This document shows, one piece after another, positions 46,912 to 58,443 of a stretch of DNA of 64,000 nucleotides (positions within the stretch are counted from its first letter, which is position 1; each line of letters begins with the position of its first letter). The position numbers and the translations under genes are program-made. The stretch is from Halomonas zincidurans B6 (lineage in GTDB: Bacteria; Pseudomonadota; Gammaproteobacteria; Pseudomonadales; Halomonadaceae), in NCBI RefSeq assembly GCF_000731955.1, contig NZ_JNCK01000001.1:2914001-2978000 (forward strand). The letters run 5' to 3'. A model generated the notes under the pieces. The model made no database searches and was not told the DNA's origin. It was given only the letters and a program-made list of their open reading frames with translations.

Positions 46912-49192
46912 ATGCAGACGACCCGGCTTCCCGCACACTGGCGTCGCCTGCTACTGCTGCTGGTACCGCTGGGCCTGGCACTGTGCATCTGGCAGGCCAT
47001 CCAGTTAGCCCGTGACCAGGCTCTCGATTCGCTCTACAACGAAGCCAAGAACGAACTGCGGCTGTCCGCCGCGGGCGTCTCGGCCTACCTGTCGCGCCAC
47101 GACTACCTGCCGCGCCTGCTGGCCAGTCGCGAAGCGGTCGGCCGGGCGCTGGCCAACCCCGACGATGCGCAGATCGTCAACCGGCTCAACCGTATTCTCG
47201 ACAAATTCCGCGCCATCAGTGACGTCTCCGACATCTACCTGCTCGACCGCCAGGGCACCACCCTGGCGGCCAGCAACTGGGCGCTACCGTATAGCTTCAT
47301 CGGCCAGAACTACGGGTTCCGGCCCTATTTCAAGGACGCCATTCAAGGTCGCATGGGTCACTTCTACGGTCTGGGTACTCAATCGGGCGAGCGCGGCTAT
47401 TACTTCTCCGCACCGGTGTGGTCCGAGAAATCCGGGCAGGCGCGTGTCGCCGGGGTGATGGTGGTCAAGGTGTTGATCGCCCCGCTCGAGGCCAACTGGA
47501 CCGGCCAGAACGGCGAGTTGCTGATCAGCGATGGCAACGGCGTGGTGTTCATGGCCAGCCAGCCGGAGCTACGCCTGATGAGCCTCGCGCCGCTGGATCC
47601 CGAAGTACGCGTGCGCCTGCGCGAGACTCGCCGCTACGACGGCGCCCGACTGCTCCCGCTCCCCCTCGACCGACTCAGCGCGCGGCCCGACGGCTCGCAA
47701 CTCGTGCGCTTCGAAGCCGGTCCGCTGGCCGGCCGCGGCTTCCTCTCGGTGAGCCGTACCTTGCCCAAACAAAACTGGCAGATATACAGGCTCAAGCCCC
47801 TCGACTCGCTGAAAAGTGCCCAATGGCAGGCCGGCTTCCTCGCGGCGGGGCTGTACGGTGTGGTGGTGCTGGGTGGCGGCATCGGCTGGCAGCGCTATCG
47901 GCTACGTCGCGAGCGCGAGCTGTTCGCCAACCGCGAACGGCGCACCCTGGCCGAAGGCCAGGCCCGGGTGCGCGGGATCATCGACCGGACCCGCGCCGGC
48001 CTGCTGGTGCTCGACGAACGCGAGGCGTTGACCTACCTCAACCCCACCGCCCAGGCGCTGTTCGGCCACACCCCGGCGGCGGTCGAAGGGCGCCGGCTCA
48101 CCGAACTGCTGAGCCCCGCCGATGCGCGTCGCATCGATGCCCTGCGTCGCGATGCCAGGCATCGCTCGACCGCCGGCAGCCCGGCGGTCGAGGTCGTGGC
48201 CTTGCGCCCGGGTGGCCAGCGCGTGCCGCTGGAGCTGACCGTCGGGGCGCTGGTCAGCCCCCACGGCCAGCGCTGGCTGGCCACGGTGTTCGACATCAGC
48301 GAGCGCAAGGCTCAGGAGCAGGCACTGGCGCGGGCACGCGACCAGCTCGAACAGCGCGTCGCCGAGCGCACCCGCGACCTGCTCGATTCCAACCGGCGGC
48401 TCTCCGCGGAGATCGATGAGCGCCGCCGCGCCGAGACCGACCTGCGCCAGACCCAGGACGAACTGGTCCAGGCCGCCAAGCTGGCGGTGCTCGGCCAGAT
48501 GGCAGCCGGCATCAATCACGAGCTCAACCAGCCGTTGGCGGCGATCCGCGCCTACGCCGAGAACGCCCGTGCCTTCATCGCCCGCGGCCGCGAGGATGCC
48601 GCCGACGCCAATCTTCAGCAGATCGTCGAGCTCACCGCGCGCATGGCCGAGATCAGCGCCCAGCTCAAGCAGTTCTCGCGCAAGAGCGGCGACAGCCTGG
48701 CCGCGGTCTCGGTCCAGGCCGGCTTCGGTTATGCCCTGCGCCTGTACCGGGCACGACTGCTCAGTGCCGGCGTCTCGATCGTCCGCGACTGGCCCGCCGA
48801 CGAGGTGTGGGTACATGCCGATCCGGTACGTCTCGAGCAGGTATTGGTCAACCTGATCGGCAACGCCCTGCAGGCGATGACCGACACGTCCGATCCACGC
48901 CTGGAACTGAGTATCGCCACTGTCACCGGGCATGTGCGCATCGGCGTCAGGGACAGCGGCCCGGGAATCGCCGAAGCGCACCTGGGCCGCGTCTTCGAGC
49001 CCTTCTTCACCACCAAGCCGGTCGGCAAGGGACTGGGCCTGGGCTTGTCGATCTCGGCGCGCATCGTCGAGGATCTCGGCGGCCGGCTCGAGGCCTGCAA
49101 TGCCGCTGCCGGCGGCGCGCTGTTCACCATCGACCTGCCGGCCGGCGAAGTGGCCCCGGCGACGCCCCGTCATCACACGCAAGAGGATCACC

Positions 49193-49200
<8 letters not shown>
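46912..49200 (+). CDS. dctB: C4-dicarboxylate sensor histidine kinase DctB
   Basis: A 762-residue inner-membrane kinase. Order of parts: membrane helix 12-33, periplasmic double Cache-like sensor about 34-305 (VSDIYLLDRQGTTLAASNWA, YGFRPYFKDAIQGRMGHFYG), membrane helix 307-326, PAS about 352-465, coiled coil, HisKA with His536 in GINHELNQPLAAIRAYAENA, and an ATPase domain with N-box (NLIGNALQAM), DSGPGI and GKGLGLGLS. I start at 46912 (MQTTRLPAHWRR); the frame runs 50 codons upstream into lldR. It overlaps dctD by 8 nt. No transporter is adjacent, so the signal could be a dicarboxylate or a related carboxylate such as lactate. Confidence 0.88.
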
Positions 49201-50578
<1,378 letters not shown>

Positions 50579-50595
50579 GAGGGGGGATGGGCGCC

Positions 50596-51267
50596 CTAGC
50601 GCCACAGCCGTGCGCCCTGGCTGACCAGCTCGGCGAGCGCCTGCCAGGGCGGCAGCCAGGGCGCCAGCCCCGCCGCCAGCATCAGCATGACCAGCGAATT
50701 GCCCGGCTCGCGATAGTCGAACAGCTTGAGCGCGGTGCCGAACGAGCGCTTGAGCCGCGAACCGGCCAGATCGACGCTGTAGACCTCGTCAAGCAGCAGG
50801 TGGATCACCCCGCCGAACGTCAGCGCCAGCCCCTGCGACCAGGCTTGCCAAGCCTCCTGCGCCAGCCATTGATAACTCAGCGCGGTGACGCCGAGCCCGC
50901 ACAGCCCGGTCGCCAGTAGCGAATGCCAGATGCCGCGATGCACGGTGAAGCGCCGAAACACCGCGCCGACGCCGAAGCGCACGCCGAGATACAGCCCGCC
51001 GCAGGAAACCAGCAGCCCGGCCGGGCTGAGCCGCGACTGTAGCCACAGCGCGCCGGCGACCACCGCCAGCAGTGCGAACAGGTTGAAGATCAGCCGAATG
51101 GAATGGGACTGGTCGGAGTCGATGTCCGGCAGGATGCCGCCGAAGGCGGTCAGCGCGGCCAGCGACGCGCCGTCGGCCGGCGACCACAGGGCGGCCTGCC
51201 AGCCACTCACGGCGAGCAATGCGCCGCCGGAAACGGCGACACTCAGATGGGTACGGAAGTCGGCCAC
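50596..51267 (-). CDS. YdjM-like membrane metal-dependent hydrolase family protein
   Basis: A 223-residue membrane protein of the LexA-regulated YdjM type. It has four or more hydrophobic segments. Conserved polar motifs are GGILPDIDSDQSHSIR (Asp48, 50 and 52), VHRGIWHSLLATG (His110, His115) and GVIHLLLDEVYSVDLAG, which probably hold a metal. The start is GTG at 51267 (read MADFRTHLSVA), with only a weak Shine-Dalgarno. The enzyme activity is unproven for the family. It is convergent with dctD, 17 nt apart. No LexA box was recognised upstream. Confidence 0.78.
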   Translation of the reverse strand: MADFRTHLSVAVSGGALLAVSGWQAALWSPADGASLAALTAFGGILPDIDSDQSHSIRLIFNLFALLAVVAGALWLQSRLSPAGLLVSCGGLYLGVRFGVGAVFRRFTVHRGIWHSLLATGLCGLGVTALSYQWLAQEAWQAWSQGLALTFGGVIHLLLDEVYSVDLAGSRLKRSFGTALKLFDYREPGNSLVMLMLAAGLAPWLPPWQALAELVSQGARLWR

Positions 51268-51346
51268 GCAACGCCTGCCAGAAAGGCTGGATATAAATCC
51301 AGATTATCCCCAGCGTAGTCCTGAAAAACAATCACTTGCCGCGATC

Positions 51347-51883
51347 TTATGCGCCTTCGGCCAGGTACTGATCCTTGAGCTTGACGTAATTGCCGGCGGT
51401 ATAGCCAAAGAATGCCCGTTCGCTGTCCTTGAGCGGGCGCAGCGGCTTGGCCGGGTTGCCGGCGTAGACGTGGCCGCTCTCGAGCCGCTTGCCCGGCGCG
51501 ACCAGCGCGCCGGCGGCGATGATCACCTCGTCCCCGACCACCGCGCCGTCCATCACCGTCGCCCCCATGCCCACCAGCACCCGGTCGCCCAGCGTGCAGC
51601 CATGCAGGGTCGCCTTGTGGCCGATGGTCACGTCATCGCCGATGGTCAACGGATGGCCGCCGGGATTGAAGTCGCTGGCATGGGTGATGTGCAGCACGCT
51701 GCCGTCCTGCACACTGGTGCGCGCACCGATGCGAATGCGGTGCATGTCGCCGCGAATTACCGCCATCGGCCAAACCGAGCAGTCGTCACCGAGCACCACA
51801 TCGCCCAGCACCACGCAGGCCGGGTCGATGTAGACGCGCTCGCCGAGTCGCGGCGTATGGCCTTGGAAGGTTCGTAGGGTCAT
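51347..51883 (-). CDS. yrdA: Gamma-carbonic anhydrase-like hexapeptide-repeat protein (YrdA type)
   Basis: A 178-residue left-handed beta-helix protein very similar to E. coli YrdA. It has repeating hexapeptides (VVLGDVVLGDDCSVWPMAVI) and the metal ligands expected of the family: His68 in HITHASDF, then His89 and His94 in IGHKATLHGC. These fit a zinc or iron site at the trimer interface. Proteins of this subgroup often show no measurable carbonic anhydrase activity. AGGAG precedes the ATG. It stands alone between the YdjM-like gene and the NSS transporter. Confidence 0.88.
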   Translation of the reverse strand: MTLRTFQGHTPRLGERVYIDPACVVLGDVVLGDDCSVWPMAVIRGDMHRIRIGARTSVQDGSVLHITHASDFNPGGHPLTIGDDVTIGHKATLHGCTLGDRVLVGMGATVMDGAVVGDEVIIAAGALVAPGKRLESGHVYAGNPAKPLRPLKDSERAFFGYTAGNYVKLKDQYLAEGA

Positions 51884-51946
51884 TGCATTCTCCTCGGCGG
51901 TCGGCCCATCATAGCCTATCGCTTATCGCCGCCCGTTGCAGCGGGC

Positions 51947-53287
51947 TCACCAGATCCCCGAGACCAATACCCCCACGACCAGCGGGATCGACACGAAACG
52001 CACCAGCCTCTGCCAGCTGCGAAAACCTGCCGGCCCGGTGCCCAGCGCCAGCTCGGCGGTGTCGCGCGGCATCACCCAGGCGGCGAAGATCGCGATCAGC
52101 AGGCCGCCGATGGGCAGGAACAGGTCAGTGGGCACGGTGGTCACCAGATCGAAGAAGTTCATGTCACCGAGCCAGTGCACCTCGGCCATCGACGAGAACG
52201 AGAACACCGACAGCAGGCCTACCGCCCACACCGCAACGCCCACGCAGGCCGCCGCGCGGCCGCGCTTGAGCCCCCAGCCCTGCAGGGTGGCGACCATCGG
52301 CTCGGCGAGGTTGATCGACGAGGTCCAGGTCGCCAGCAGCAGCAGCAGGAAGAACACCCCCAGCCACAGCGAGCCGCCGGGCAGCTCGGCGAAGGCGATC
52401 GGCAGGGTGACGAACATCAGCCCCGGCCCTTCGCCCGGATCCAGGCCCTGCGAGAACACCACCGAGAAGATCGCGATCCCCGACAGCAGCGCCACCGCCA
52501 CGTCGAGCACCGCGACGGCGCCGACCGCCCGCGGCAGGCTCTGGTCGTCGGGCATGTAGGCCCCGTAGGCCATCAACGCGCAGGCGCCCACCGCCAGGGT
52601 GAAGAAGGCGTGGCCCATGGCGTTGAGCATCACCGACACGCTCAGCGCCGCGAGATCGGGGGTGAACAGCCAGGCCATCGCCGTGCCGAAGCCATCGGTG
52701 GTGGTGGCATAGCCGGCCAGCACGATCAGCAGCAGGTAGAGCAGCGGCATCAGCAGATTGTTGAGCTTCTCGAGACCGCCGGAGATGCCCGCCGCGACCA
52801 CCGACATGGTCAGCAGCATGAACAGCGTATGGTTGAAGGTCATGCGCAGCGGATCGGCGAGGAACGCGTTGAAGTTGGCGCCCACCGCTTGCGGCGCCAT
52901 GCCGGCGAAATCGCCGTTGACCGACTCGACCAGGTACTCGATCGACCAGCCCGAGACCACCGAGTAGAACGACAGGATGAAGAACACCGTGATCACGCCG
53001 AACAGGCCCAGCCAGCGCCAGTGCGGCGAAGCCCCGGCCTGGCGCGCCAGGTGGCCCAGCGAGCGCATCGGACTGCGCCGCCCGGCACGTCCGATGAGGA
53101 TCTCGGCGATCATCACCGGCAGTCCCAGCAGCACGACGAAGACCACGTACAGCAACAAAAACGCCGCGCCGCCGTTCTCGCCGGTCATGTAGGGAAAGCG
53201 CCAGATGTTGCCCAGGCCCACGGCGGCCCCGGTGACCGCGAGTATGAATGCACGTCGCGAGCTCCAGCGTTCCAGCGTTTCGTTCAT
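51947..53287 (-). CDS. Sodium-dependent transporter, neurotransmitter:sodium symporter (NSS) family
   Basis: A 446-residue inner-membrane symporter with a LeuT-like fold and about 11 to 12 helices. Helix 1 reads GAAVGLGNIWRFPYMTGENG, the Na+ and substrate motif of the family. GLPVMIAEILIGRAGRRSP follows helix 2, and the end is short, as in MhsT- or LeuT-like bacterial members. Likely substrates are amino acids or related zwitterions; the sequence alone does not tell which. AGGGG precedes the ATG. It is divergent from prlC. Confidence 0.9.
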   Translation of the reverse strand: MNETLERWSSRRAFILAVTGAAVGLGNIWRFPYMTGENGGAAFLLLYVVFVVLLGLPVMIAEILIGRAGRRSPMRSLGHLARQAGASPHWRWLGLFGVITVFFILSFYSVVSGWSIEYLVESVNGDFAGMAPQAVGANFNAFLADPLRMTFNHTLFMLLTMSVVAAGISGGLEKLNNLLMPLLYLLLIVLAGYATTTDGFGTAMAWLFTPDLAALSVSVMLNAMGHAFFTLAVGACALMAYGAYMPDDQSLPRAVGAVAVLDVAVALLSGIAIFSVVFSQGLDPGEGPGLMFVTLPIAFAELPGGSLWLGVFFLLLLLATWTSSINLAEPMVATLQGWGLKRGRAAACVGVAVWAVGLLSVFSFSSMAEVHWLGDMNFFDLVTTVPTDLFLPIGGLLIAIFAAWVMPRDTAELALGTGPAGFRSWQRLVRFVSIPLVVGVLVSGIW

Positions 53288-53434
53288 GATCCCCTGTCCT
53301 TTATGGCGCCCTGCGCGAAAGGCGCAAGCCTAGCAGGCCGACCGGCGACCGCCAATGGCGCAGCCGGTCATTGAAACCCGTCGCTCGTGCCCGCATCTAT
53401 CCCGGTATTATTCGGTTTCATACGAGGTTCCGTC

Positions 53435-55486
53435 ATGTCCCACAATCCGCTGCTCGAATCGCATACCTTGCCGCCCTTCGGTGAGATTCAGCCCGATCAT
53501 GTGGTTCCGGCAGTCGAGCAGCTCCTCGACGAGAACCGTAGCGCCATCGATCGCCTGGCCGAGCAGGCCAATTGCGAGACGCCGACCTGGCAGAGCCTGG
53601 CCGCGCCCATCGAGGAACTCAACGACCGACTGTCGCAGGCCTGGTCGCCGGTATCGCACTTGAACGGCACCATGAACAGCCCGGCGCTGCGCGACGCCTA
53701 CCAGGCGTGTCTCGGCAAGCTTTCCGAATACGCCACCTGGCTGGGTCAGCACGAGGGGCTGTTCCGTGCCTACCGGGCGCTCAAGGACTCGCCGGCCTAC
53801 GCCGAGCTGAACCCGGCGCAGCAGCGCTCAATCGACAATACCCTGCGCGACTTCCGGCTCGCCGGCGTCGATCTGGCGGCCGACGACAAGCATCGCTACG
53901 GCGAGATCCAGGCCCGGCTCTCCGAGCTGACCAATACCTTCTCCAATCACGTGCTCGACGCCACTCAGGCGTGGCACAAGGACATCGCCGACGCCGAGGC
54001 GCTCGACGGCCTGCCCCAGAGCGCGCTGGACACGCTCGAGGCCAACGCCGAAGCCAAGCAGCTCGACGGCTATCGCATCACCCTGGATTTCCCCAGCTTC
54101 TTCCCGGTGATGAGCTACGCCCACGACCGGGCGCTGCGCAAGGAGGTCTACACCGCCTTCGTCACCCGCGCCTCGGAGCTCGGCCCCAACGCCGGTGAAT
54201 ACGACAACGCGCCGCTGATCGAGGAGATCCTCGCGCTGCGCCAGGAACTCGCCCGGCTGCTCGGCTTTGCCACCTACGCCGACTACTCGCTGGCGACCAA
54301 AATGGCCGAGTCCCCCGCCCAGGTGCTCGAGTTCCTCGCGGATCTGGCCAAGCGCGCCCACCCCCAGGCGCAGGAAGAGTTCAACGAACTCGAGGCCTTC
54401 GCCAAGGAGACCCTCGGCCTCGAGGATTTGCAGCCCTGGGATGTCGGCTACGCCAGCGAAAAGCTGCGCGAGGCCCGCTACGCCATCTCCCAGGAGCAGC
54501 TGCGCCCCTACTTTCCCGCGCCGCAGGTGATCGATGGGCTGTTCCGGGTCACCGAGCGGCTCTATGGCGTGCGCTTCCAAGAGGACGCAGAGGCCCCGCG
54601 TTATCACCCCGACGTGCGTTACTACTCGATTCGCGAAGGCGACACGCCGATCGCCGGCTTCTATCTCGACCTGTACGCCCGCGAGGGCAAGCGCGGCGGG
54701 GCCTGGATGGACGAGTGCCGGGTCCGCCGCGAGCGCCAGGACGGCAGCCTGCAGTTGCCGGTCGCCTATCTGACCTGCAATTTCACCCGCCCGGTGGGCG
54801 GCAAGCCGGCGTTGCTCACTCACGACGAGGTGACCACGCTGTTCCACGAGTTCGGCCACGGTCTGCATCACATGCTGACCCGCCAGACCGTCGCCGATAT
54901 ATCCGGGATCAACGGCGTGGCCTGGGACGCCGTGGAGCTGCCCAGCCAGTTCATGGAGAACTTCTGCTGGGAGCGCGAGGGCCTGGACATGATCGCCGCC
55001 CACGTCGACACCGGCGAGCGCCTGCCCGATGAACTGCTCGCCAGGCTGCAGGCGGCCAAGAACTTCCAGTCGGCGATGGGCATGCTGCGCCAGATCGAGT
55101 TCTCGCTGTTCGACTTCCGCCTTCATCACGAGCTCGAGGCACCCAGCGCCGACGACGTCCAGCACCTGCTCGATGCGGTGCGCGACCAGTACTCGGTAGT
55201 GCCGCGGGCCGACTTCAACCGCTTCCAGAACAGCTTCGGGCATATCTTCGCCGGCGGCTATGCGGCGGGCTACTACAGCTACAAGTGGGCGGAAGTGCTC
55301 TCCGCCGACGCTTACGGCGCCTTCGAGGAGGCCGGGGTGTTCGACGGCGAAACCGGGATGCGCTTTCGCCGCGAGGTCCTCGAGCAGGGCGGCTCGCGCG
55401 ACGCCGCCGAGCTGTTCAAGGCGTTCCGCGGCCGCGAGCCCAGCGTCGAGCCGCTGCTTCGCCACAGCGGCATCCGCGCCGCCTGA
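53435..55486 (+). CDS. prlC: Oligopeptidase A
   Basis: A 683-residue cytosolic zinc metallopeptidase of the M3 family that degrades short peptides and signal-peptide fragments. The zinc site HEFGHGLHH starts at His471, with the third ligand expected in the helix near 498-505 (ELPSQFMENFCWE). FHHEL and GYAAGYYSYKWAEVLSADAY near 555-630 are conserved. I start at 53435 (MSHNPLLESHTLPPFGEI); E. coli has 680 residues. yheV follows 11 nt later, as in many gammaproteobacteria. Confidence 0.96.
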   Translation: MSHNPLLESHTLPPFGEIQPDHVVPAVEQLLDENRSAIDRLAEQANCETPTWQSLAAPIEELNDRLSQAWSPVSHLNGTMNSPALRDAYQACLGKLSEYATWLGQHEGLFRAYRALKDSPAYAELNPAQQRSIDNTLRDFRLAGVDLAADDKHRYGEIQARLSELTNTFSNHVLDATQAWHKDIADAEALDGLPQSALDTLEANAEAKQLDGYRITLDFPSFFPVMSYAHDRALRKEVYTAFVTRASELGPNAGEYDNAPLIEEILALRQELARLLGFATYADYSLATKMAESPAQVLEFLADLAKRAHPQAQEEFNELEAFAKETLGLEDLQPWDVGYASEKLREARYAISQEQLRPYFPAPQVIDGLFRVTERLYGVRFQEDAEAPRYHPDVRYYSIREGDTPIAGFYLDLYAREGKRGGAWMDECRVRRERQDGSLQLPVAYLTCNFTRPVGGKPALLTHDEVTTLFHEFGHGLHHMLTRQTVADISGINGVAWDAVELPSQFMENFCWEREGLDMIAAHVDTGERLPDELLARLQAAKNFQSAMGMLRQIEFSLFDFRLHHELEAPSADDVQHLLDAVRDQYSVVPRADFNRFQNSFGHIFAGGYAAGYYSYKWAEVLSADAYGAFEEAGVFDGETGMRFRREVLEQGGSRDAAELFKAFRGREPSVEPLLRHSGIRAA

Positions 55487-55497
55487 CAGGAGAAAGC

Positions 55498-55752
55498 ATG
55501 TCGACACCCAAACGCTTCATCGCCGGCGCCATCTGTCCGCGCTGTGCGGCCATGGACAAGCTGCGCACCTGGGAAGCCAACGGCATCCGCTACCGCGACT
55601 GCGTGGCCTGTGATTTCTTCGAGCAGTTGCCGATCGAGGAGCAGGACGCCCCGGAGCTCGCCACCCGGGTCAACCAGGCACGCGACGACGAGCGGCGCAA
55701 CAGCGTGCAGCCGGTACGCATCCTCGACCCCAAGGGCGGCTCCAAGGGCTAG
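55498..55752 (+). CDS. yheV: YheV-family zinc-ribbon protein
   Basis: An 84-residue protein with a zinc ribbon of C13-x2-C16 and C35-x2-C38 (ICPRCAAMDK... RDCVACDFFE). The C-terminal part is charged and low in complexity, containing VNQARDDERR and PVRILDPKG. AGGAGAAAGC precedes the ATG. The role is unknown; it is conserved downstream of prlC. Translation coupling with prlC is likely, given 11 nt between them. Confidence 0.88.
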   Translation: MSTPKRFIAGAICPRCAAMDKLRTWEANGIRYRDCVACDFFEQLPIEEQDAPELATRVNQARDDERRNSVQPVRILDPKGGSKG

Positions 55753-55879
55753 CCCGGGCGCTGATCACCGGGGCACGCCAAGGCCCGCTTCAGGTTATAC
55801 GCCGGTTTCGGTGGGCAGTGTGCCCTCGCAGGCCGTGTTTCGACACAACCTGCGGAACCCGGGAGCGCATTCGCTCCGG

Positions 55880-57103
55880 CTAGGGATTCTGGTCGCTTGG
55901 CTGTGGCAGCGCCGGTAGCGACCTGTCGAGCAACTCGACGCTCTGGCGGTAATACAGCTGGCTCTTGTTGTGCTCGCCGAGATTGGCGAACAGCCGCGCC
56001 AGCTCGGCGCACACCACGCCGCTGGGGCGCTGGCGCTGACTGGCCTCGAAGTACTCCTGCGCCTTGCCCCAATAGGCGTTGCGCAACGACAGGCGGCCCA
56101 GGGTCAGCAGCAGGTCGGGGTCGTTGGGACGCTCCTGCAGCCACTTCTCGGCATAGGCCAGCTGCCGGCCGGCATCGACATTGAGCAGCCCATAGCGCAG
56201 TACCAGACGATTGTCCCAGCGCTCCTTGAGAGTCTGACGCAGCAATCGTTCGGCCAGCCCCTCCTCCTTGCCGCGCACCAGCGCCTCGGTATACAGAGCG
56301 ACCAGCTCGACCTCGTTGCGCAGGTGGTCAGGCATGTCCGCCCACAGGTTGCGCACCCGCTCCAGATCGCCGGGCGGTCGCGCCGCCTGCAGGATCAACT
56401 CGCGGTAGGCGCGCTGCTCGAGTTCGCGGCGCTCGTCGTCGCCGACCAGCTGCTGGCGAGCCAGTCGCGGCATCAGGCGGCGCAGCCCCTCCCAATCGTT
56501 GACGCTGAGATACGCCTGCTTGAGCAGCTTGAGCACCTGGGGGTGCTCGGGCAGTTGCTTCTCGAGGCGCGTCAGTGTCGCCAGCGCCTCCTCGAACTGC
56601 TGACGGTCGAGCATCAACTGCGCCTGCACCAGGCCGACCGCGGTCTCGGCGCCCTCGGTGCTGAAGTGGGCCCGCTTGAGCAGGCTATCGGCCTGTTCGT
56701 AGCGCCCCTGGTAATGCGCCGCCAGCGCCGCCGACAGGTAGTTGACCAGCGGCGTGCTGGAGTCGTCGGCCGCCTTGGTCAACGATTTCTCGGCACGCTT
56801 CCAGCGACCCTCGGCGAGCGCCACCAGGCCGCGCACGGTGCGCCGCATGGCGTTGCGGTTACGAGTGCGACTGTTCCAGACCTTGAGCCGGCTGACCGGG
56901 CGGCGCAGCCGCGTCAGCAACCGCAACAGGAAGTGCAGGACCAGGAACGCGGCCAGCAGCAGGATCAGCCCGAACCAGAAGGAGGTCTGAAAGGAGGTGT
57001 CGCCGACCCGGACCAACCAGTAACCGGGCAGCGACTTCATCAACTGGCCGAACAGCGCGCCGACGGCCAGGCCGAAGACGACGATCAGGACGAATTTTCT
57101 CAT
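55880..57103 (-). CDS. hemY: HemY, TPR membrane protein of the hem operon
   Basis: A 407-residue inner-membrane protein with two N-terminal helices (about 4-24 and 40-62) and a cytoplasmic TPR-rich region from about 80. AEGRWKRAEKSLTKAADDS and YQGRYEQADSLLKRAHFS show the repeat. It is found at the end of hemCDXY in gammaproteobacteria and is not the protoporphyrinogen oxidase also called HemY. Its function is unclear. It overlaps hemX by 4 nt. After the stop a GGAGCG/CGCTCC hairpin without a U tract is seen. Confidence 0.9.
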   Translation of the reverse strand: MRKFVLIVVFGLAVGALFGQLMKSLPGYWLVRVGDTSFQTSFWFGLILLLAAFLVLHFLLRLLTRLRRPVSRLKVWNSRTRNRNAMRRTVRGLVALAEGRWKRAEKSLTKAADDSSTPLVNYLSAALAAHYQGRYEQADSLLKRAHFSTEGAETAVGLVQAQLMLDRQQFEEALATLTRLEKQLPEHPQVLKLLKQAYLSVNDWEGLRRLMPRLARQQLVGDDERRELEQRAYRELILQAARPPGDLERVRNLWADMPDHLRNEVELVALYTEALVRGKEEGLAERLLRQTLKERWDNRLVLRYGLLNVDAGRQLAYAEKWLQERPNDPDLLLTLGRLSLRNAYWGKAQEYFEASQRQRPSGVVCAELARLFANLGEHNKSQLYYRQSVELLDRSLPALPQPSDQNP

Positions 57104-58437
57104 GCCGCGTCGCTCCCGGCGTCATGGCGACGCTCCATGAAATCGCGCAGTTTCTGAAGCGACGCGCTGATATCCGGCAGTTCGGGGCGCACGTCCTTGA
57201 CGGCCAGCGTGGCCAGTCGCTCGAGCAAATTGGCGACACCCTGATTGCCGGTATCGTAGTAGCGCTCGATCAGCGTACGCGCCTTTTCGAGGCTCGCCTG
57301 GTAGAGCTGGGCGTCGCTCTGCAACAGCGCCAGCTGGGCCTGCTCGAGCTGCAGACGCACGTTCTGGCGCAGGTAGGATTCCTGTTCCGGGGTCATCAGC
57401 GCCTCGAGCGCCTGGTCATTCTTGCGCACCACCACCAGGTCCTTGAGCTCCTGACCGAAGCGCGACAACTGCTGCTGCCAGCTGCCCTTCACCGGCGAGG
57501 TATCGCCGGCCTCGGCGGCCTGCTGCTGAATGTCCTGCTCCAGCGGCAACTTGGCAAGCTGCTCCTGCTGGGCCATCAGCTCCAGATAAAGCCCGGTGCG
57601 GTCGACCTGAGCGACCGATTCGAGCGCGGCGATCTCCGACTGAGTGGCGCGCCGCACCGGCGTCAGCGCTGGATTGTCGATCTGTGCCAGACGCTGGTCG
57701 GCAGTCTTGAGCAGCGACGTCGAGCCCTTGACGTCGCGCTCGAGCTGCAGGCGCTGATTGGCCAGCCGCAACAGGTACTCGACCTCGGCGAGGCGCCATT
57801 CGCTGGTGTCGGTCTGCTGCTTGCTGGCGAGCTGCTTGAGCACCTTGTCGAGGGTGGCGTTCAGCTCCTCACGGTACTGCTGGAAGTCGTCGCGCAGCGT
57901 CTGCATCGCCTGCTGACGTTGCTGGTCGCCATCGCCGAGCTGCGACTTGAGCTGGGAAATCGCCTGGGCGTTGCTCTCGGCCTGTGCCAGACGTTGCTGC
58001 TGGGTCTGAAATTTCTGCCAGCCCCACCAGCCGCCCAGCAGCACGACCAGCGCCAGCACGATCACCAGCGCCAGCGCGATGCCTCCGGCCTTGCCGCCCC
58101 TCTTGGACGTGTCGGCGGGTGGCTTGCCGCCAGAGCCGCTGCCGCCGGCCGGCGTGGCGGTCGCGCTCGTCGCGGCGGGCTTGTCGTCAGATGGCATGGT
58201 CGACTTGCCTTCACCGGCCTTCGACTTGCCTTCACCGGCCTTCGACTTGCCTTCGCCGGCCTTCGACGTGGCGGTGGGGCGCTCGCCATCCGACGGTGCC
58301 GAAGCGCTCCGGTCGGGGGTCGCGTCGGCATTTTCCGCCGCTTCGGCGGCCGGGCGTTTTGATGCCTCGTCCGAGTTGTCCTTGCCCGCGCCTGAAAACG
58401 CACGCTGTCCATCCTGATCGTGCTCTTGCTTACTCAT
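57100..58437 (-). CDS. hemX: HemX, membrane protein of the hem operon
   Basis: A 445-residue protein often labelled uroporphyrinogen-III C-methyltransferase, but it lacks the methyltransferase fold. A cytoplasmic low-complexity N-terminus (1-117) precedes one membrane helix (118-139, IALALVIVLALVVLLGGWW). A periplasmic coiled-coil region rich in Gln and Leu follows, then a conserved domain with EWRLAEVEYLLRLANQRL. Residues 58-78 are three SKAGEGK repeats. It starts 6 nt after the hemD stop and overlaps hemY by 4 nt. Confidence 0.88.
   Translation of the reverse strand: MSKQEHDQDGQRAFSGAGKDNSDEASKRPAAEAAENADATPDRSASAPSDGERPTATSKAGEGKSKAGEGKSKAGEGKSTMPSDDKPAATSATATPAGGSGSGGKPPADTSKRGGKAGGIALALVIVLALVVLLGGWWGWQKFQTQQQRLAQAESNAQAISQLKSQLGDGDQQRQQAMQTLRDDFQQYREELNATLDKVLKQLASKQQTDTSEWRLAEVEYLLRLANQRLQLERDVKGSTSLLKTADQRLAQIDNPALTPVRRATQSEIAALESVAQVDRTGLYLELMAQQEQLAKLPLEQDIQQQAAEAGDTSPVKGSWQQQLSRFGQELKDLVVVRKNDQALEALMTPEQESYLRQNVRLQLEQAQLALLQSDAQLYQASLEKARTLIERYYDTGNQGVANLLERLATLAVKDVRPELPDISASLQKLRDFMERRHDAGSDAA
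58204..58266 (-). repeat. 21-bp tandem repeat in hemX
   Basis: Three near-identical 21-bp units encode SKAGEGK three times, in the cytoplasmic tail. The length is a multiple of three, so copy number can change without a frameshift. Confidence 0.9.
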
Positions 58438-58443
58438 CTGTCG

